Below are positions 44,827 to 57,847 of a DNA stretch of 64,000 bases, in pieces; the first letter of the stretch is position 1; every line of letters starts with the position of its first letter. Below the pieces are notes generated by a model. It had not been told where the DNA came from, did no database searches, and worked only from the letters and a program-made list of their open reading frames with translations. This DNA is from Clavulina sp. PMI_390 (taxonomy: Eukaryota; Basidiomycota; Agaricomycetes; Cantharellales; Hydnaceae), in contig WIDE01000001.1 of NCBI GenBank assembly GCA_015039315.1, forward strand, positions 608,422 through 672,421. Direction: 5' to 3'. Made by a program: the position numbers and the translations under genes.

Positions 44827-47800
44827 ATGACCAACCCCTCTGACTCGACTGGTACACCTTCGCGTCCGGTCGAGACCGAGAACAAGGTTGATGCCGCCGA
44901 CCCCACACCACGAACAGAGAGCGTGGCGACTCCAGCAACCGATGCTGTCGTCACTGCTCCTCCCACTACTGACGATGATGCACCTGTAAAAGCGCCTGCC
45001 GCTGTTGCTGCTGCTGCTGACGACGAGAAACCGTCGTCGTCGTCGCCCGCGTCTGACGCCGTAGCAGATTCCCCAGCAGCACCAGCAGCAGCAACCGAAG
45101 CAGCGCCAGCCACAGAGCCTGCAGCGCCCGAGCCAGAGCCCGTGGACCCTTCGCAGGTCACCCTCCCAGATGAGGATGCCGCAGAGCTCGCATGGCACAA
45201 GCAAACGATGCTTGCAGAGGAAGACATCCGCGAAAAGGTCACCATCCCATCCGCATTTGCTGCCAAATACCTGTGGTCACCATTCGTCGCTGCCACGACG
45301 GAGGAGTCTACCAGGCTCCCTGGCGCGCATCCAATCAACCATGTCACCATTCCCCCTGCCCTGCTTGCTGACGCGCATGCTGCGCTCTCTTCCGCTCTAT
45401 CGAGTTCCACTCAGCTGGCGGCCGTTCATCCCAAGCCTCCTCCACCTCCCGAACCCTCCTCCTCCACCACGAAAGACGAGCCTGCTCCCACTAGCACCGA
45501 CCCTCCTCCCGAGCCCGAGGTGCTGACTGAACCCATCATCACCTTCTTCTGCCCCTATGATAATACAGCGCTCGTGATCGACACCATTGTCAGTGGCGTG
45601 GGCCAGAGCCAGCGAGCAGATGTTATTGTCCTCGATGCATTAATGCTCTCTCAGGGCGAAGCGGGCCCCCTCGGTCCTGGTATGTCCTTCATCTCTCCAA
45701 AATTTTTATTTCCACGAGAACTGACTAATGGTGCATCACCTTCTAGGCCTGGAGAAGTTCTTCAAGGAACTCTATCGAGTGAATGACAACAGCGACGATA
45801 AATTTCGGTCTCGTCAATTACAACGATATCTACGCGCTCTCATCGATGTCGAGATCGAGGAGCCCACTGCAGCAACCGAGCCCACCGCAGAAGAGCCAAA
45901 GTCTACGGACAAAGCGGCCGATACCCAGGCAGACGCTGAAGCGTCGTCTACTACTACTACCACCGCATCCGAGGTGGCCACTGCGTCTCCCTCCCCTGAG
46001 GGCGATTCGCCCGTTCAGCCTCCGAAAGAAGACTCCTCTGCCTCCCCTGCCCCGCCAGCCGCAGCAGCACCAACCACTCCCGCTCCCAAAGAGGAAGGGG
46101 CAAAAGAGGAGAAGAAATCTGATGCTCACACCGACCCTGTGGCAGACGATGATTCCACGAGCCGTCCGAGATCACGTATCATTTACATCAAGGACTTTGG
46201 GTCACTTGCCTCGCATGCTCAGCCACTCTTGAAGGAACTCATCTACGCCGTGCGCTCCCGGCGAACAGCCCTCCAATCTTCCCCAGACAACACCGCTTCC
46301 TCATGGGAGGCTGACAAGTTGCAACCTACTGCCATTGTCCTGGGCGTCTCTCATTCACCTGAGAACGCTCCGCATAACTGCTGCTCCAGCTGCACCTGGA
46401 CGCGTTTCATGGAGGGCTTTGAGTCCAGCGATCCCGACAAGTTGTGCCAGCTACTGCCAGATATCCTCAACCCCACCATTACCAAGACGGGCTTGGGTCA
46501 GGACGATATGGCCAAGATTATCGCGGATGCCACGTTCACGACTCCCAAGCGCGCAAATTATTCTGACAGGACGTTTGTCGATCCTGATGTGGGTACCGGA
46601 GCGATATACCGACAGGTCATTTGCGCGTACGGTTTCGCCGATACGCGAGATCCGCTTGTCAAGGCGAAGAAGGCGCTCTCTGGCTCATCTTCTTCATCTT
46701 CCTCGTCGTCCAAGTCCAAATCCTCGTCTCATGGGCACGGAAAGAAGCCCGATGAAAGCTTATGGCGAAAGGGAACTTCATCAGCTCAAAAGGAGCGCAA
46801 GGAGGAGTTTGGTGTCATGCGTTTGACCCGGAACGAGCATCTCGTGCGCAAAGCGCTCTCCTCCCTGGGTGGAAAGGTCCAGGATGATGCTGGCGTCTTC
46901 AGCGCGCTCCCTGAGCAGCTAAAGGACGACGAGGACGATGAGAAGGCTAAGCGGAAGAAGGCAAAGGGCAAAGGCAAGGCGACCGATCCTGACGCTGACG
47001 CTAATGCGGATGCGGATGCGGATGTTGATGCTGCTGCTGCTGCCGCCGCTGCCTCCACATCATCGGGATCGACACCCAAACCCAAGAAGAAGAAGCCTAA
47101 AAAGAAGACGAAGGAACAGATCGAAGCGGAGAAATACACCACCATTGTGGGCCTGAAGGAGAATCTCCTCTCGCGAATAGTAGCGGACCGGATCGCCACT
47201 ATCGCACTCCATGGCCTGCCGACGAACCCGACAGCTGGGGAAGCTATTTCCAATAAAGCCACCTCGCCTACGCCGACAAAGAGCATCGCCACGCCCACGA
47301 GCGATAAGAAACGTGTGGTTTCTCCTGAGGACATCGCTGCGGCGATCAAGGCGTCTCTTATGGGTAATGATCAGCGCAAGAAGTGGCTGGAGAACTACCA
47401 GAAGATGAAGAACGACGGCGATGCGTTTGATGCGCGAAATAACAGCGATAGTGATAGCGATGACGAGAAAGATCGCAAGGAAGACCCAATCCTTGCAAAG
47501 GTCCGATCGAGCGGGCTGCTCAACTCGCATGAGGAGAGGCTGTTGGGTGGTGTTATTGATACCAGTACGTGTCTTGCCATATCTCGCTACAACGAACACG
47601 TAGTCATTCTCACCCTCTTGCCTGTAGCTCAACTCTCCACTGGTTTCGAGGACGTATGCATCGATCCACGCATTGTGGAGAGCGTTCGCTCCATCATTTC
47701 TCTTCCACTCATGTACCCCAAGGCCTTCAGATCTGGCATCCTTGGTGCCGAAGCCCTCTCTGGGATTCTGCTCTACGGTCCTCCGGGTACTGGAAAGACC

Positions 47801-49166
47801 ATGCTCTGCCGCGCTGTTGCACGCGAGTGCAATGTCCGCATGCTGCTTGTCGCGCCGTCGAACGTGCAAGACATGTATGTGGGTGAGACAGAGAAGCTCG
47901 TCAAGGCTATCTTCACGCTAGCTCGCAAGATCGCGCCATGCGTCATCTTCATCGATGAGGTGGATGCGATCTTTGGAGCGCGATCAAGCGACAATACGAA
48001 TGGCTCGAGGTATCATCGCAGCATGTTGACAGAGTTCATGCAAGAGATGGATGGCTTGAACAGCGCGAGCGTCAATAAGAAGAAGGGTATTGTCGTGATT
48101 GGTGCGACGAACCGGCCGTTCGATTTGGATGATGCGGTCTTGCGACGACTCCCAAGGAGGATGCTGCTTGATCTGCCAGGCCCTAGGGAACGTGAACGTA
48201 CGTCTTGCATTTCCATCTCCGCTTCCATAGCCCACCTCTGACATTCGTTGTCCCTTTGCAGAGATACTCAAGCTTCATTTGAAGGGCGAGATTATGGAAG
48301 GCATTGACCTGACGGATCTGGCTCGTCGGACCAACAACTTCTCGGGCTCTGACCTCAAGAACTTGGCTGTTTGCGCTGCCCTTGCTTCGCTCAAGGATGT
48401 CATTCCCGACATGTGGAACACGAAGAAGACACTCAAGAAGAAGGGCGCCAAGGGTGACGACCGAAATGACGAGGACAAGGAGAACGAGGATGGCGAGGAC
48501 AACGACGACGCCAAGTCTAATGCAGGCTCCGATGCAGGTTCAGACTCGGACTCGGATTCTGACTCTGACTCGGACGACGATGATGGGCCTGGAATCTCTC
48601 CTCGCGTGCTGCGCCCGATTCACTTCAAGTCGGCGTTTGAGCAGGTGTCAGCGACGTGTTCGCGTGACATGGCGTCTGTTCAGCGTCTCAGGACGTGGGC
48701 ATCGCAGTTCTCGCGTGACAGCGGAGCCGGCCTTGGTGGGCCCACTCCTTCCACCTCCACGTCAGCTACTACGTCGACCGCAAATGGCCACGCGACCCCG
48801 AACGCGTCGTCGTCATCATCGACATCGACGCCTAACACTTCGACAACACCCTCAACAACAACAACTGCCTCTATGACAGGGAACTCAACGGCCGCCACGA
48901 CCACCCCCGCGCCTGCGCCTTCGTACCGGGGGCTGGGAGCCGGTGCTGGTGGTGGTAGTCTCTGGGACGACCGTTACGAGTCCAATATGCTTTCGCGATT
49001 CTCCAACCTCCCTCGTTCAGGTGGTAGCGGAAGTGGAGCTGGTGGAAGTGGCTCTGGCGCCGGAGGGTCCAACAGGGGCACTGGCGGAAGTGGCGCTGGC
49101 AGTGGCGGTGGGAGCAGCTCTAGCAGACCAGGCGGTAGCGGCAGTGGCAGCGGCGGGTCATCATAA
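44827..49166 (+). CDS. Large AAA ATPase of the Msp1/ATAD1-like clade
   Basis: Four exons (44827-45679, 45747-47564, 47628-48197, 48262-49166) give 1381 aa. The active AAA module lies at about 930-1130: GILLYGPPGTGKTMLCRAVA (Walker A), CVIFIDEVDAIFGARS (Walker B), GIVVIGATNRPFDLDDAVLR (sensor 1), RRLPRRMLLDLPGPRERE (arginine fingers in the LP-R context of the Msp1/spastin clade) and a C-terminal helical lid. The N-terminal half is Ala/Pro/Ser/Thr-rich but contains a folded island (FFCPYDNTALVID, KFFKELYRVND, RIIYIKDFGSLASHAQPLLK, TAIVLGVSHSPE) resembling a degenerate AAA fold. Low-complexity blocks (poly-Ser, Asp-Ala, poly-Ala, acidic, terminal Gly/Ser) flank the domain. It probably acts on membrane or mitochondrial substrates, but no targeting signal is obvious. 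Confidence 0.88.
49021..49163 (+). repeat. Gly/Ser-coding low-complexity tract
   Basis: Imperfect GGTGGAAGTGGC-type repeats encode (GSGSG/AGG)n, ending the AAA ATPase at its stop. The tract is in frame and could vary in length between strains. It is probably a slippage-generated disordered tail. Confidence 0.6.
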
Positions 49167-49684
49167 CCCGCACCGTTTCACGCAGTTTCTCACCCTGCTC
49201 TACCATATCCATCTTATCTTCTTTGTCTTTTGAACTCACGACATTTTTACGACGGCCTTACCCATGGACCAAATTTTTGCTTTCTTTGCTTTCCTCTGTC
49301 AACCAGTCGTTTTTGCTGTATTCAACCCCTGTTTTTCCACCTTTCTCGGTCTTCTGAACTCCATACCATGTGATCGTAGATGACACATCCTTTTTGCTAC
49401 ATCTCTCCAGCTCATTTTGAGAATACATCTTGGAAGTAACTTGTATTTGGCATCAGCTCGAGTGAAGCTTACGGAATCGCACGAGACCTGTCCATGGCAC
49501 CAGAGGACAGAGAGCAGAAGTTTATGAGAGGATAGTGTATGCAACGTAAGTTGAAAATACAAGCGAGATACAGACAATGCGAAACCAGAAAAACAACACA
49601 ACATGAGCGATGGACGAAAACGAGTACGGAAACAAGGTCAAGGAGTAACCCTCGGACCATGGGAAATGGCTAGTCCTACGTTGG
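49167..49684. other. Convergent 3' UTR region
   Basis: The 520 bp between the AAA and SIN3 stop codons should hold both 3' UTRs. T-rich stretches occur near 49240-49330. No further feature was seen. Confidence 0.4.
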
Positions 49685-52600
49685 TCATGCTTCGCTTGCT
49701 TTATCAACATTTTCGCTGCCTACGGAGGCTTCGGTAGTTGAGGATGGTACTTGTCGATCAAGCCATCGTTGGAAAGTTGCCCGACGCTCAACCCGACGAT
49801 CTGTAGCATTCTTTGCAACCTCTTCCTTGCTCGTCGAGGTTTGTGTCCTCCAGTAGAAATCCTCAGTGCCAGAGACAAAGAAAAGTCTGTATGTCCGAAT
49901 GCAGATCTTGATCTGTAGTCCCGCTCGCGAGATGTACGTTGGCGCAGCTGATTCATCTTCATGTTCCTCGAGTGATCTGGCGAGAAATATCAGCAATCTT
50001 CGTCCTAATTAGGAGGAATGAAAAGGAAAGGAGCTTACCTTCTAAGGAATGGAGGTTGGACCTCATCAGGCAGCCCCTCAGTTTGATGTGGCTGTGAAAA
50101 TTGACATCAGACCAGAGTACATAGGAGTGTAATCAGACGACTCACCAAAGTATATGTCTCAATATACTGCCGCCAACGGTCCGTGAGAGTCTTGGCGTCA
50201 TCGGTGCTGATATCGTCACGACCCAACAACTGAACTTGCATAATACTGGTGGGTACGATCTAAGATGCAAAGCATCAGCAACGTGATTATTTCTGTTCAG
50301 TCTAGGTAATCCACATACCCAGCAAACACGATAAAGGTTCTCCTCAGGTCCAGTGATGGCTTCCGCCTCTCTCCGGTAATTGATGAGTTGTTGAGTCGTG
50401 AACGTCTCTAGCGCACGTTCCTTTCTCAACAGGGTGATGAGGTCTTGTGATCTCGAGTCCGAGATAACAGTTTGCACCTACACACATGCCTTAGCACTAG
50501 AAACCTAACGACGAATATAACGAACGGCATACCTGCTTCACCGTAGCAGCAACCAACTTGTCGATAGTGAACATAATATACGCCTTGATGTCGTACATGA
50601 ACCGAATATTATCCTCAAACACAGAGGGCTCCATCTGGCTGTCAAACAACTGTTCGCAACACGCAAGCGTGAAGCCATAGAACTCCTTGGCGGGATTAGG
50701 CCCGCTCGTGAGTAACCGAGTGTTGCCAGCACCAATTGTATCGTGGAACCCGAGCTGGACAGCGATTGGGTTGGCAAGATGCCACCCTGAATCGTCTGCT
50801 GCTAGCTCTGCGGCGATAGTTTTACAAGTGTGGAGGCGTGAATAAAGCGTCTATGTAGGTGTCGGATTTGTATTAGCACACGAAAGACCAACCCACGTAT
50901 GAAACTCACCTGCAGCTGTCGCAGAAGGACATAAATGTGGTTGTTGGCGAAGAAGTTTGATTTGCGACCAGGCACATCAGATGCGCGAGGCTTGAAGACC
51001 GAGTGTTTGGTAGCCAAGGGGTCGGTTGAAGTGTACTTCACCCAAGAATCGCTCTCAGCAGTGGCAAAGACTTCGCCGTCGACCGCCATTGCTTCACCAA
51101 GGTGCCCAGGAGCTGGTGATGCTCTTGAGGGAGGATGAGAGGATTTGGCAGACTTAGCCTGAGCCCCGCTCTTCAGCAATTTCTTGCGAAGATCGGCACC
51201 GGCGACACCACCTGCAGCTTTCTTACCGCCTTTGCGGCCAGCAGCGCTGGTGGTGGCAACACTCGCGCTGTCGTCGCCTGCTTCCTCCATGACGCTATCG
51301 CTTGCCCCATCATCACTGGGCTCTTCATCGCCAGCACGAGGGGTGACTGGAGCGGTGGTCCTGACAGCAGCAGCAGGTTGGAACGCAGCCATGTATTCGG
51401 TTGGGTCAACCATGAAGAACAGAGGGATGAATGCATGGAGGAAGCCTTCAACATGCATCTTATCTGTTCGCGAGTACTGGGCTGTTGTAGTCCGATCGAG
51501 GAAGACAAGGATGAGCTTGATGCAGTCTTGGAGCACACCAATATCCTCGATCTTGAACGCGTAGTGATCTTTCGGCTGGGTACGAGCAAAGAGGGGATCG
51601 ACGAGCTTCGCACGCTCCTTGGTCTGCTCTTGCCTCTTAGCCTCAATCTCTTGAACGAGGTTCTTGGGAGTCCAAGCCTTCTTGTCGTTGGCTTTGAAGT
51701 TAACCCCTTGATGGTCGAGGGATTTGTAGTAGTTGCGTCCATCCACCTCGCGCCAAACCTTGTTCCACTCGCGCTGGGCCCTCCTCCATTCGTCATCCTT
51801 CTGCTTTAGACGATTCAACACCACAGGGACTGCGATACTTGGGCTTTCGTGCAGAGCAGTAATAATCTCCAGTCCATGATCTTTCCCGTACACCTTCTTG
51901 ATCACTCGCTGGTAGATTGACTTGCCCTGCCCACCCAAACCGGGCTTCAACTTGAAGTGCGTGCGCTCGTCGTTGTCCATAAGATTGATGCGCCCCATAA
52001 TGGGCTCCAGGATGTGGATAGTCCGAGTGATTGCTTCAACATGGAAGTCGTACTCGTGACGCTCTTCCTCAGACTTGTGAAGAGCCTCCTCGAATACGTT
52101 CTTCTTGTGCGTTGTGAAGCCAGTGTCTTCCGATGCCCAAGTGGGATGTGACACCCACTCGTCGTTGAGCACCTCCCAGCACATTGCATCACGCCCAGAG
52201 CAAGCGAGGCTGACTTCCTGTAGGTCACAGAGCAAGAAAATGTCCCATTCACTAAAAGTCTTCAGGGGAGAGGAAAACCACGAACCTCTTTTGGGAGCTT
52301 ACGATAGCTAGGACCATACTTCCTGCAGGTATTCAGATCAACCTTTGGCCGATCTAATGCAGCAATCACCGTGGAGTTTCCTCGTAGGCCACTGTCAGGC
52401 TCAATGACCACATCACGATCATCATAGCCCATGATATCTTTAAATTGCTGCAGCAGCTCAGGGTCGGTGAGGAAGAATGTGGCGCGCTCTACAAGGGTCC
52501 GCGCCCCGATAATCTCCTGGGTAAAGAGGTTGAGCAGTTTGAGGAAGTCATGGTATTTATTCCGGTCGTCGAAATGCTTCTTGATCCGCTCGAAGAAAAG

Positions 52601-54373
52601 GTTCTCGTCTTTGGGGTTGACGTGTTTGGAGGAAACGCCATTCGTGGCGTGTGGTAGGTGGTGTGGACCATTGGGCACTGCATGCGACGGGAGTGGGGAT
52701 GGTGCATAAGTGGGGGACTGGGGCTCAGGCTTGCCTCCGTGAGTGTGCTTCGTGCGCTTTGCCTGGTGATACATGAGAGATAGTTGGCGTTTGAAGGAGG
52801 CAGGTGGTGGACCAAACAAAGAGCATTTACCTTGGGGGGCTGAACAACCTTCGCAGGAGGGACTGGCTTCTCCTCATGCCCACGTTTCTTCCTCTTCTGT
52901 CCAGTAGCTTTATCGGCCGCCGCACTAGTAGCTTTCTTCTTGTCGAGGCGTTCGCGATCCATCTCTCCACGACCGATTTCGCCGGCACCAGCCAGAACCC
53001 CAAAGAGACCGTTATTGGCGCTGGGATTGGAACTTGTGGGGTCGGGAAGGAACTGCTTGAACTCCTCGATGAGGTCGGGTGCTCCTTGGAATAATGCAGA
53101 GACTTGGTGAAACACCTAGGCCAAGACGGTTAGTGACTAGCAACTATACTGGGAAAGAACCACCAGAACTGGAAAGGAGCTTACTTCTTGATACGGGCGC
53201 TGCTCTTTCTGGTATTTCTGAAGAATCTCGAGGAATTGCTTATATGTGTCCGGGTCTTGCGAGAAACGATGCTTGATTGTGTTCACGAACTGAATGGCGT
53301 GGTTGAATTCAGCACCTTGGCCAGCTTGAGGCATCTTGTTGTTTTGCGGGGGAGGAGGAGCGGCGGCCTCGAAAGGATTGGGTTGAAGACCATTAGGTGT
53401 AAGGGGCAGGCCACCCATCACTTGGTTGGGGCCTGCCGCCCAAGGGATAGCTGGGAGAGGTTGATTTGCCTGTGGGCCACCGCTGGGGGGGAACCCGGGT
53501 TCGTTGGGCGAACGCTCGCGAGGGGCGGTATGCGTCGTGGTAGTGCCGGAAGGGGTTGTAACGGTGACGTCTGTACCACCATCTTCGCATTCGGTGCATT
53601 CGATACGATAGCCGGCGGGGAGGAACGTGTTGAAGCCTTGGATGAGTGCAGGGTGGGAGGAAAACAAGCCAGAAACGCGGGCGATGACCCCGGGGGTATC
53701 AATACTAGGCAAAAGAGAAACATCAGCAGCTGTCTATAGAGAAAAAGCCACCGAGATAATGATAGGCGTACACTTGGCTCTTGAAGTCCTTCATGATATC
53801 AAGGAACTGATTGTAAACGTCTGGCCAGTTCTCGAACTTGACCTTGACGAGCTCAAGATACGAAAGGGCATCTTTTACATTCAGCGGTCTGCCTGATGCC
53901 CCTGGAGAGGTTGGGGTCTGCGACGGGGGAAGAGGCGCGCCGCCAGGTGTTGTGAGCCCCGGCTCGCCATAGGCCACAGGGACTGGTGTGCCCGGTAACG
54001 AGCCAGGAGCACCCGCAAGGACCGAGGCCGATCTTGCATACGAGTTCCCGACCGGCAAAGGTGGCAGGATCGTTGGCGGCGCGAGTTGGGTGGGAGGAGG
54101 GAGGGGTGCGTTGGCTGATCCATCGACAGCGGGGCCGCTCGACGTTTCTGGGGGTTGTGAAGGTTCTCGGACGTTTGCATCCTCGTTCACACTGTCCATG
54201 ACAACGTCGAGGTCGCGTTCTTGGGAGCGCTGGCGTGGAGGGGCAGGCTCATCCATCGTTTTGGGAGGAGAGGGGAGACGACGACCCGGTTGGTGGCTGT
54301 GAATTCCCACGGGCGTCACGTTTTCAAGTTGAACTGCGTTGTTCATCGCCGAGACAGGGAATTTACGATGCAT
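49685..54373 (-). CDS. SIN3: Sin3 transcriptional corepressor scaffold
   Basis: The paired amphipathic helix scaffold that assembles the Rpd3-type histone deacetylase complex. Roughly 1,250 aa are spread over many short exons. Three PAH domains are clear: PAH1 ([20 protein letters not shown], then [11 protein letters not shown]; about 53790-53900), PAH2 ([20 protein letters not shown], then [11 protein letters not shown]; about 53200-53310) and PAH3 ([20 protein letters not shown], then [10 protein letters not shown]; about 52500-52590). The HDAC-interaction region follows ([46 protein letters not shown]), then long helical segments ([20 protein letters not shown]) and an acidic Ser/Ala linker. 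The start is at 54373 or at the in-frame ATG at 54346. The N-terminal 170 residues are Pro-rich. Confidence 0.95.
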
Positions 54374-54573
54374 GATGGTCTTGTTGGCTGCAGTCCCACA
54401 AATGATGAAGAAAAGGCTCGCCCTATGAATGCGGGAGACAGTGGCTGTATTTTTGTTAGTCACACGTAGATTATCTCTAACGACGAAACGCATATAACAA
54501 GATCAAGACTGCTTTCTACGTTGACCGGCACCTCCCCTCAGCTCTCTAGAATTAAATGTCTTGATGATAGCTT

Positions 54574-56435
54574 CTAGTCGATGCGGAGAAGCGCTAACCG
54601 ATACTCCCCTGAACCTCGGGATTGTGAAATCAACGCAGTCCCCGACCATGGACAGAATGACTGTACAGTAGACAACTGGATGAACCCTTCGGTATACTCG
54701 TCCATCCACTCAGTCCGCGCAAGCGGAGTTTGGATGGCGGATCGTAAAGTGGTCCCTCTTTCAACGTCGTAGAGATAGCACACCACATGGACGTTTGTCC
54801 TATCGGACCAAACGCTGAGGAACGTCTCCACCGCATAGACACAGTTCCCCTCTGGGCTAGAAAAGGCCCTATGCCGAGACCCCGCTCCAGAGGCGCCGAT
54901 AATCCTAGCACAATCTCCATTGGGTCCGATCCAAGGCTCAACGACCAAGGCCGCAGTCCCGAACATCCGCTTGTGTCCCGCCTGAACAAAATGTAGAGCT
55001 CGACGTCGCTTGTCTGGCGGAATCCATGCATCAACAGTAGAATAGCGTGATAAAGTTGGTTCGTATTGTTCAAGCCCTTGATCGTTGCTGGTGTGCTGGG
55101 ATGGTAAGTGAACAGCTTGCCAGTCTGTGAGGTTTAGCTCATCGAGGCCCTCTAAAACGGTACAACTGCCGAATTTCATTGGCGACATATTGTGTCGTCC
55201 GAGCACTATCAGTGTGGAGTTTCTTAGAAACGCTGTTGCCTCGGACGCCTTCATTGGAAAGCGTTAGTTATCCCGTCGAGGTTACGACCTTTGAATAAGG
55301 GTAGAAAGCCTACCATTGCAATAGGATGGACCACTGAAACATTCGTGCTTTTGTCCCGTACCCAATCCCAAATCATGATGCTATCATTTCGGAGGTTGGA
55401 CAACACAACCCGTTCGTCGTCAATATAAAGATCGCAGGACTGGGCCCCGTCCGCCCAAGGAAACTTCTTCAGCCCTCGGGTCTCAATCGTAACAGCTGTA
55501 GAAGAAGAGGAATCGCTGTTCCACTTTGCCTCAAATAATACGACACCACTATGTGAATGTCTCAGATCGGTGATTATCATTGCCATAGGAAGGCACATAC
55601 CACATCATGACCCCTTCTTCCTCTAACGAGCATCTCAAGACTGATATCATTGAGCAGCTGTTCCCGCTCTTCGCCGAATATCGAGCCAACAGACTCAGGC
55701 TATCCCATGGCAAAGGGGACGCGCCATAAGCCACTGGATGGGCCTTGACACAGGGTTGCGACACAAGACTTGCTTGGCCTTGAGTTTGGGAGAAGTCTTC
55801 CAGGTCCCAGCAGAGTAGCCCTACAGTGCGATATTCTCCGTCAGAGGCGTACGCAAAGACCCAACGGCCGCCGGGGCACATAAAGAGTGTGCTATATTGA
55901 ATATGGTGCCAGGTGACAGGGCCTGCTCCTGGAGGAGGACCTGGAACAGCACCAGCGTCTATGCTAGTTGGTGTTGGTTCGGTGGGAGTAGCAGCGTCGG
56001 CTTGAGGTTGACACGAGAGCTCCACCAGCTGCACCGTCGATGGGATGGGCTCTTGCCTCCTAATCTGAAACTGAAACCGTTGAGGTCTAGTGCAAATCTT
56101 TATGAGATCTTTGACTCCCAGTAGCTCTTTACTCCCGTCATGGCATATGGGGAACGAGTGAGCAGGCAGGTGTTCCTCGACTATGATACGGCGCAGCATT
56201 CGAGTCCAGATCGACCGTGCACGATCTTTCATGATGAGACAATTCGCATACGAGCATGTCTGTAGTTCAGCCCCGAGGAAAGCGTCCGTTTGATCCCATT
56301 AAGTCATATAGAAATGGGCAGCTAGTAGAATCTCGAGCGAACCATGCTCAACCGTATGACTTCTGTCACATCCAACAGTTCGACGATTCGTAGAAAGGCA
56401 TCCTCTGGGATGGTCGCGCTTCCTGAGGTAAACAT
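54574..56435 (-). CDS. F-box protein with propeller-like C-terminal region
   Basis: The start at 56435 opens with MFTSGSATIPEDAFLRIVEL, then LDVTEVIRLSM. An intron then leads to TCSYANCLIMKDRARSIWTR, an F-box that should bind Skp1 in an SCF ubiquitin ligase. The remaining ~500 residues show short beta-rich blocks that suggest a degenerate propeller: LFMCPGGRWVFAYASDGEYR, VGLLCWDLEDF, DLYIDDERVVLSNLRNDSIM, IWDWVRD, FSSPEGNCVYAVETFLSVWS and YLYDVERGTTLR. WD signatures are poor, so the repeat type is uncertain. It lies 200 bp from SIN3 and 219 bp from the GH131 gene, all on the minus strand. Basidiomycetes carry many such F-box genes of unknown target. Confidence 0.8.
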
Positions 56436-56653
56436 GAGGACTTGGTTTAAGCTGGCGGGCTCAGAGATTGGCGAGCTATCGTGCTCGCCAGCAAGATAAC
56501 CGGAACGGCCGCGCCCACGGTATGTGACGGTGATAGTGACGAACGCGGTGAGGAAACACGTCCCAAATTCTTCCCGCCATACCAACGGACTTCACACAGC
56601 ACGATAAGGGCAATTTTGGAATAGAAACACGTTGTGACGTGTGAATGATACAT

Positions 56654-57847
56654 TCAGGCAATATGAGGGATAGTCAGACCGTATCCAACGCTGATGCCAC
56701 CAACGACATCTTCAACAAATACTCCCGAGTACGCCAGAGCCTCTGTTGTTACCTCTTGAATGCCGTAGTGTACGACATCGGCCTGCTCGGCAGCGGTCTC
56801 GCTGGGGTCAGCGAGAGGGAGCTAATATTCGCAAAATGAACCCTCAGTCACAATATCCTGATAGACGACTTGAAGGAGACAAACCTTCAGCACTCCCCAA
56901 TGATAATCCCCCTGGCCGGCAGCTCCGGGCGTAGTCGAATTATTGTTGATCAAGCCAGTCACAGGCTTGAGGGGCGCCGCACCATACGAAAAGAGCACCG
57001 CCAGGGTCTGGTGATCCCAGTCCACTTGAACGGCAAAGTTGTGCCAGAGGAGGGGCAGGAGTTGCGTCTGGAAAACTAGATCGAGTGCATGGTTCCGCAC
57101 TTTGAGATTACGAGCGGTCGAATCGGGCTTTGTAGCTGATGGGATCGTGAATGGCGTTCCTGATAATTTTGGCAATATGAGCAGCGGACGCGCTGGACGC
57201 AAGAGACGGCGATGACGACTGACCGAGTTGAATCTCAAAGACATGAGACCCATCGCTGGGCTCAATGAATACGATTTGGTACTCGTGGGTATAGTTCAGA
57301 GGATGCGCCAAGTCTTCCTGAAGACTGACATGGAATACGGTCGTCCCCACTTCGAAAGCAGAGCGATTTGCGGACTGAGCGATGAGCTCCGTGCGTCGGA
57401 ACCCATATTGCGTATTCGCCACATTATTTCCGGGGACAAAAAGGGACGTGTTAGATATCGCGATGTTGATAGACCGATCGTTGGGAAACGTGGGTAGCCA
57501 AAGCGGCGTCGAAAGGTGGGTTACGGGTAAAATGGTGTCATACTGCAAGACATGGGCTCAGATTTAGCATTCATGCACGCATAGTAGCTCCTCATTGCAT
57601 CATTTTGTGGGACGTACGACACTCGCTGCCTCAGAACCTTTCACGACACTGGGAACGACTCGTCAGTTAATAGACCATCATTGGCATCTGGGCCGGATGT
57701 TGCGACGTACGTCGTATATGGAGCTAAGTCAGCATCGAGAGATGCAGCCGTATAGTTCCGGGGCAAGATGCCATTATACAAGACGTGACCAGCGGACACG
57801 CAGGCGGAAAAGAGAAAAATGGTGCTGGTCAGTGCAGCTTTCCGCAT
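56654..57847 (-). CDS. Secreted GH131 beta-glucanase
   Basis: GH131 enzymes cleave beta-1,3-, beta-1,6- and mixed or beta-1,4-glucans and are found mainly in fungi and oomycetes. The start at 57847 encodes a signal peptide (MRKAALTSTIFLFSACVSA). Downstream blocks are family-typical: LYNGILPRNYTAASLDADLA, WLPTFPNDRSINIAISNTSL, GFRRTELIAQS, VGTTVFHVSLQEDLAHPLNY, HEYQIVFIEPSDGSHVFEIQ, HALDLVFQTQLLPLLWHNFA and QVDWDHQTLAVLFSYG. The true C-terminus needs a last intron whose 3' side opens LPLADPSETAAEQADVVHYG, IQEVTTEALAYSGVFVED and ends IPHIA. No cellulose-binding module is seen. It probably loosens glucan in plant or fungal walls. Confidence 0.9.
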
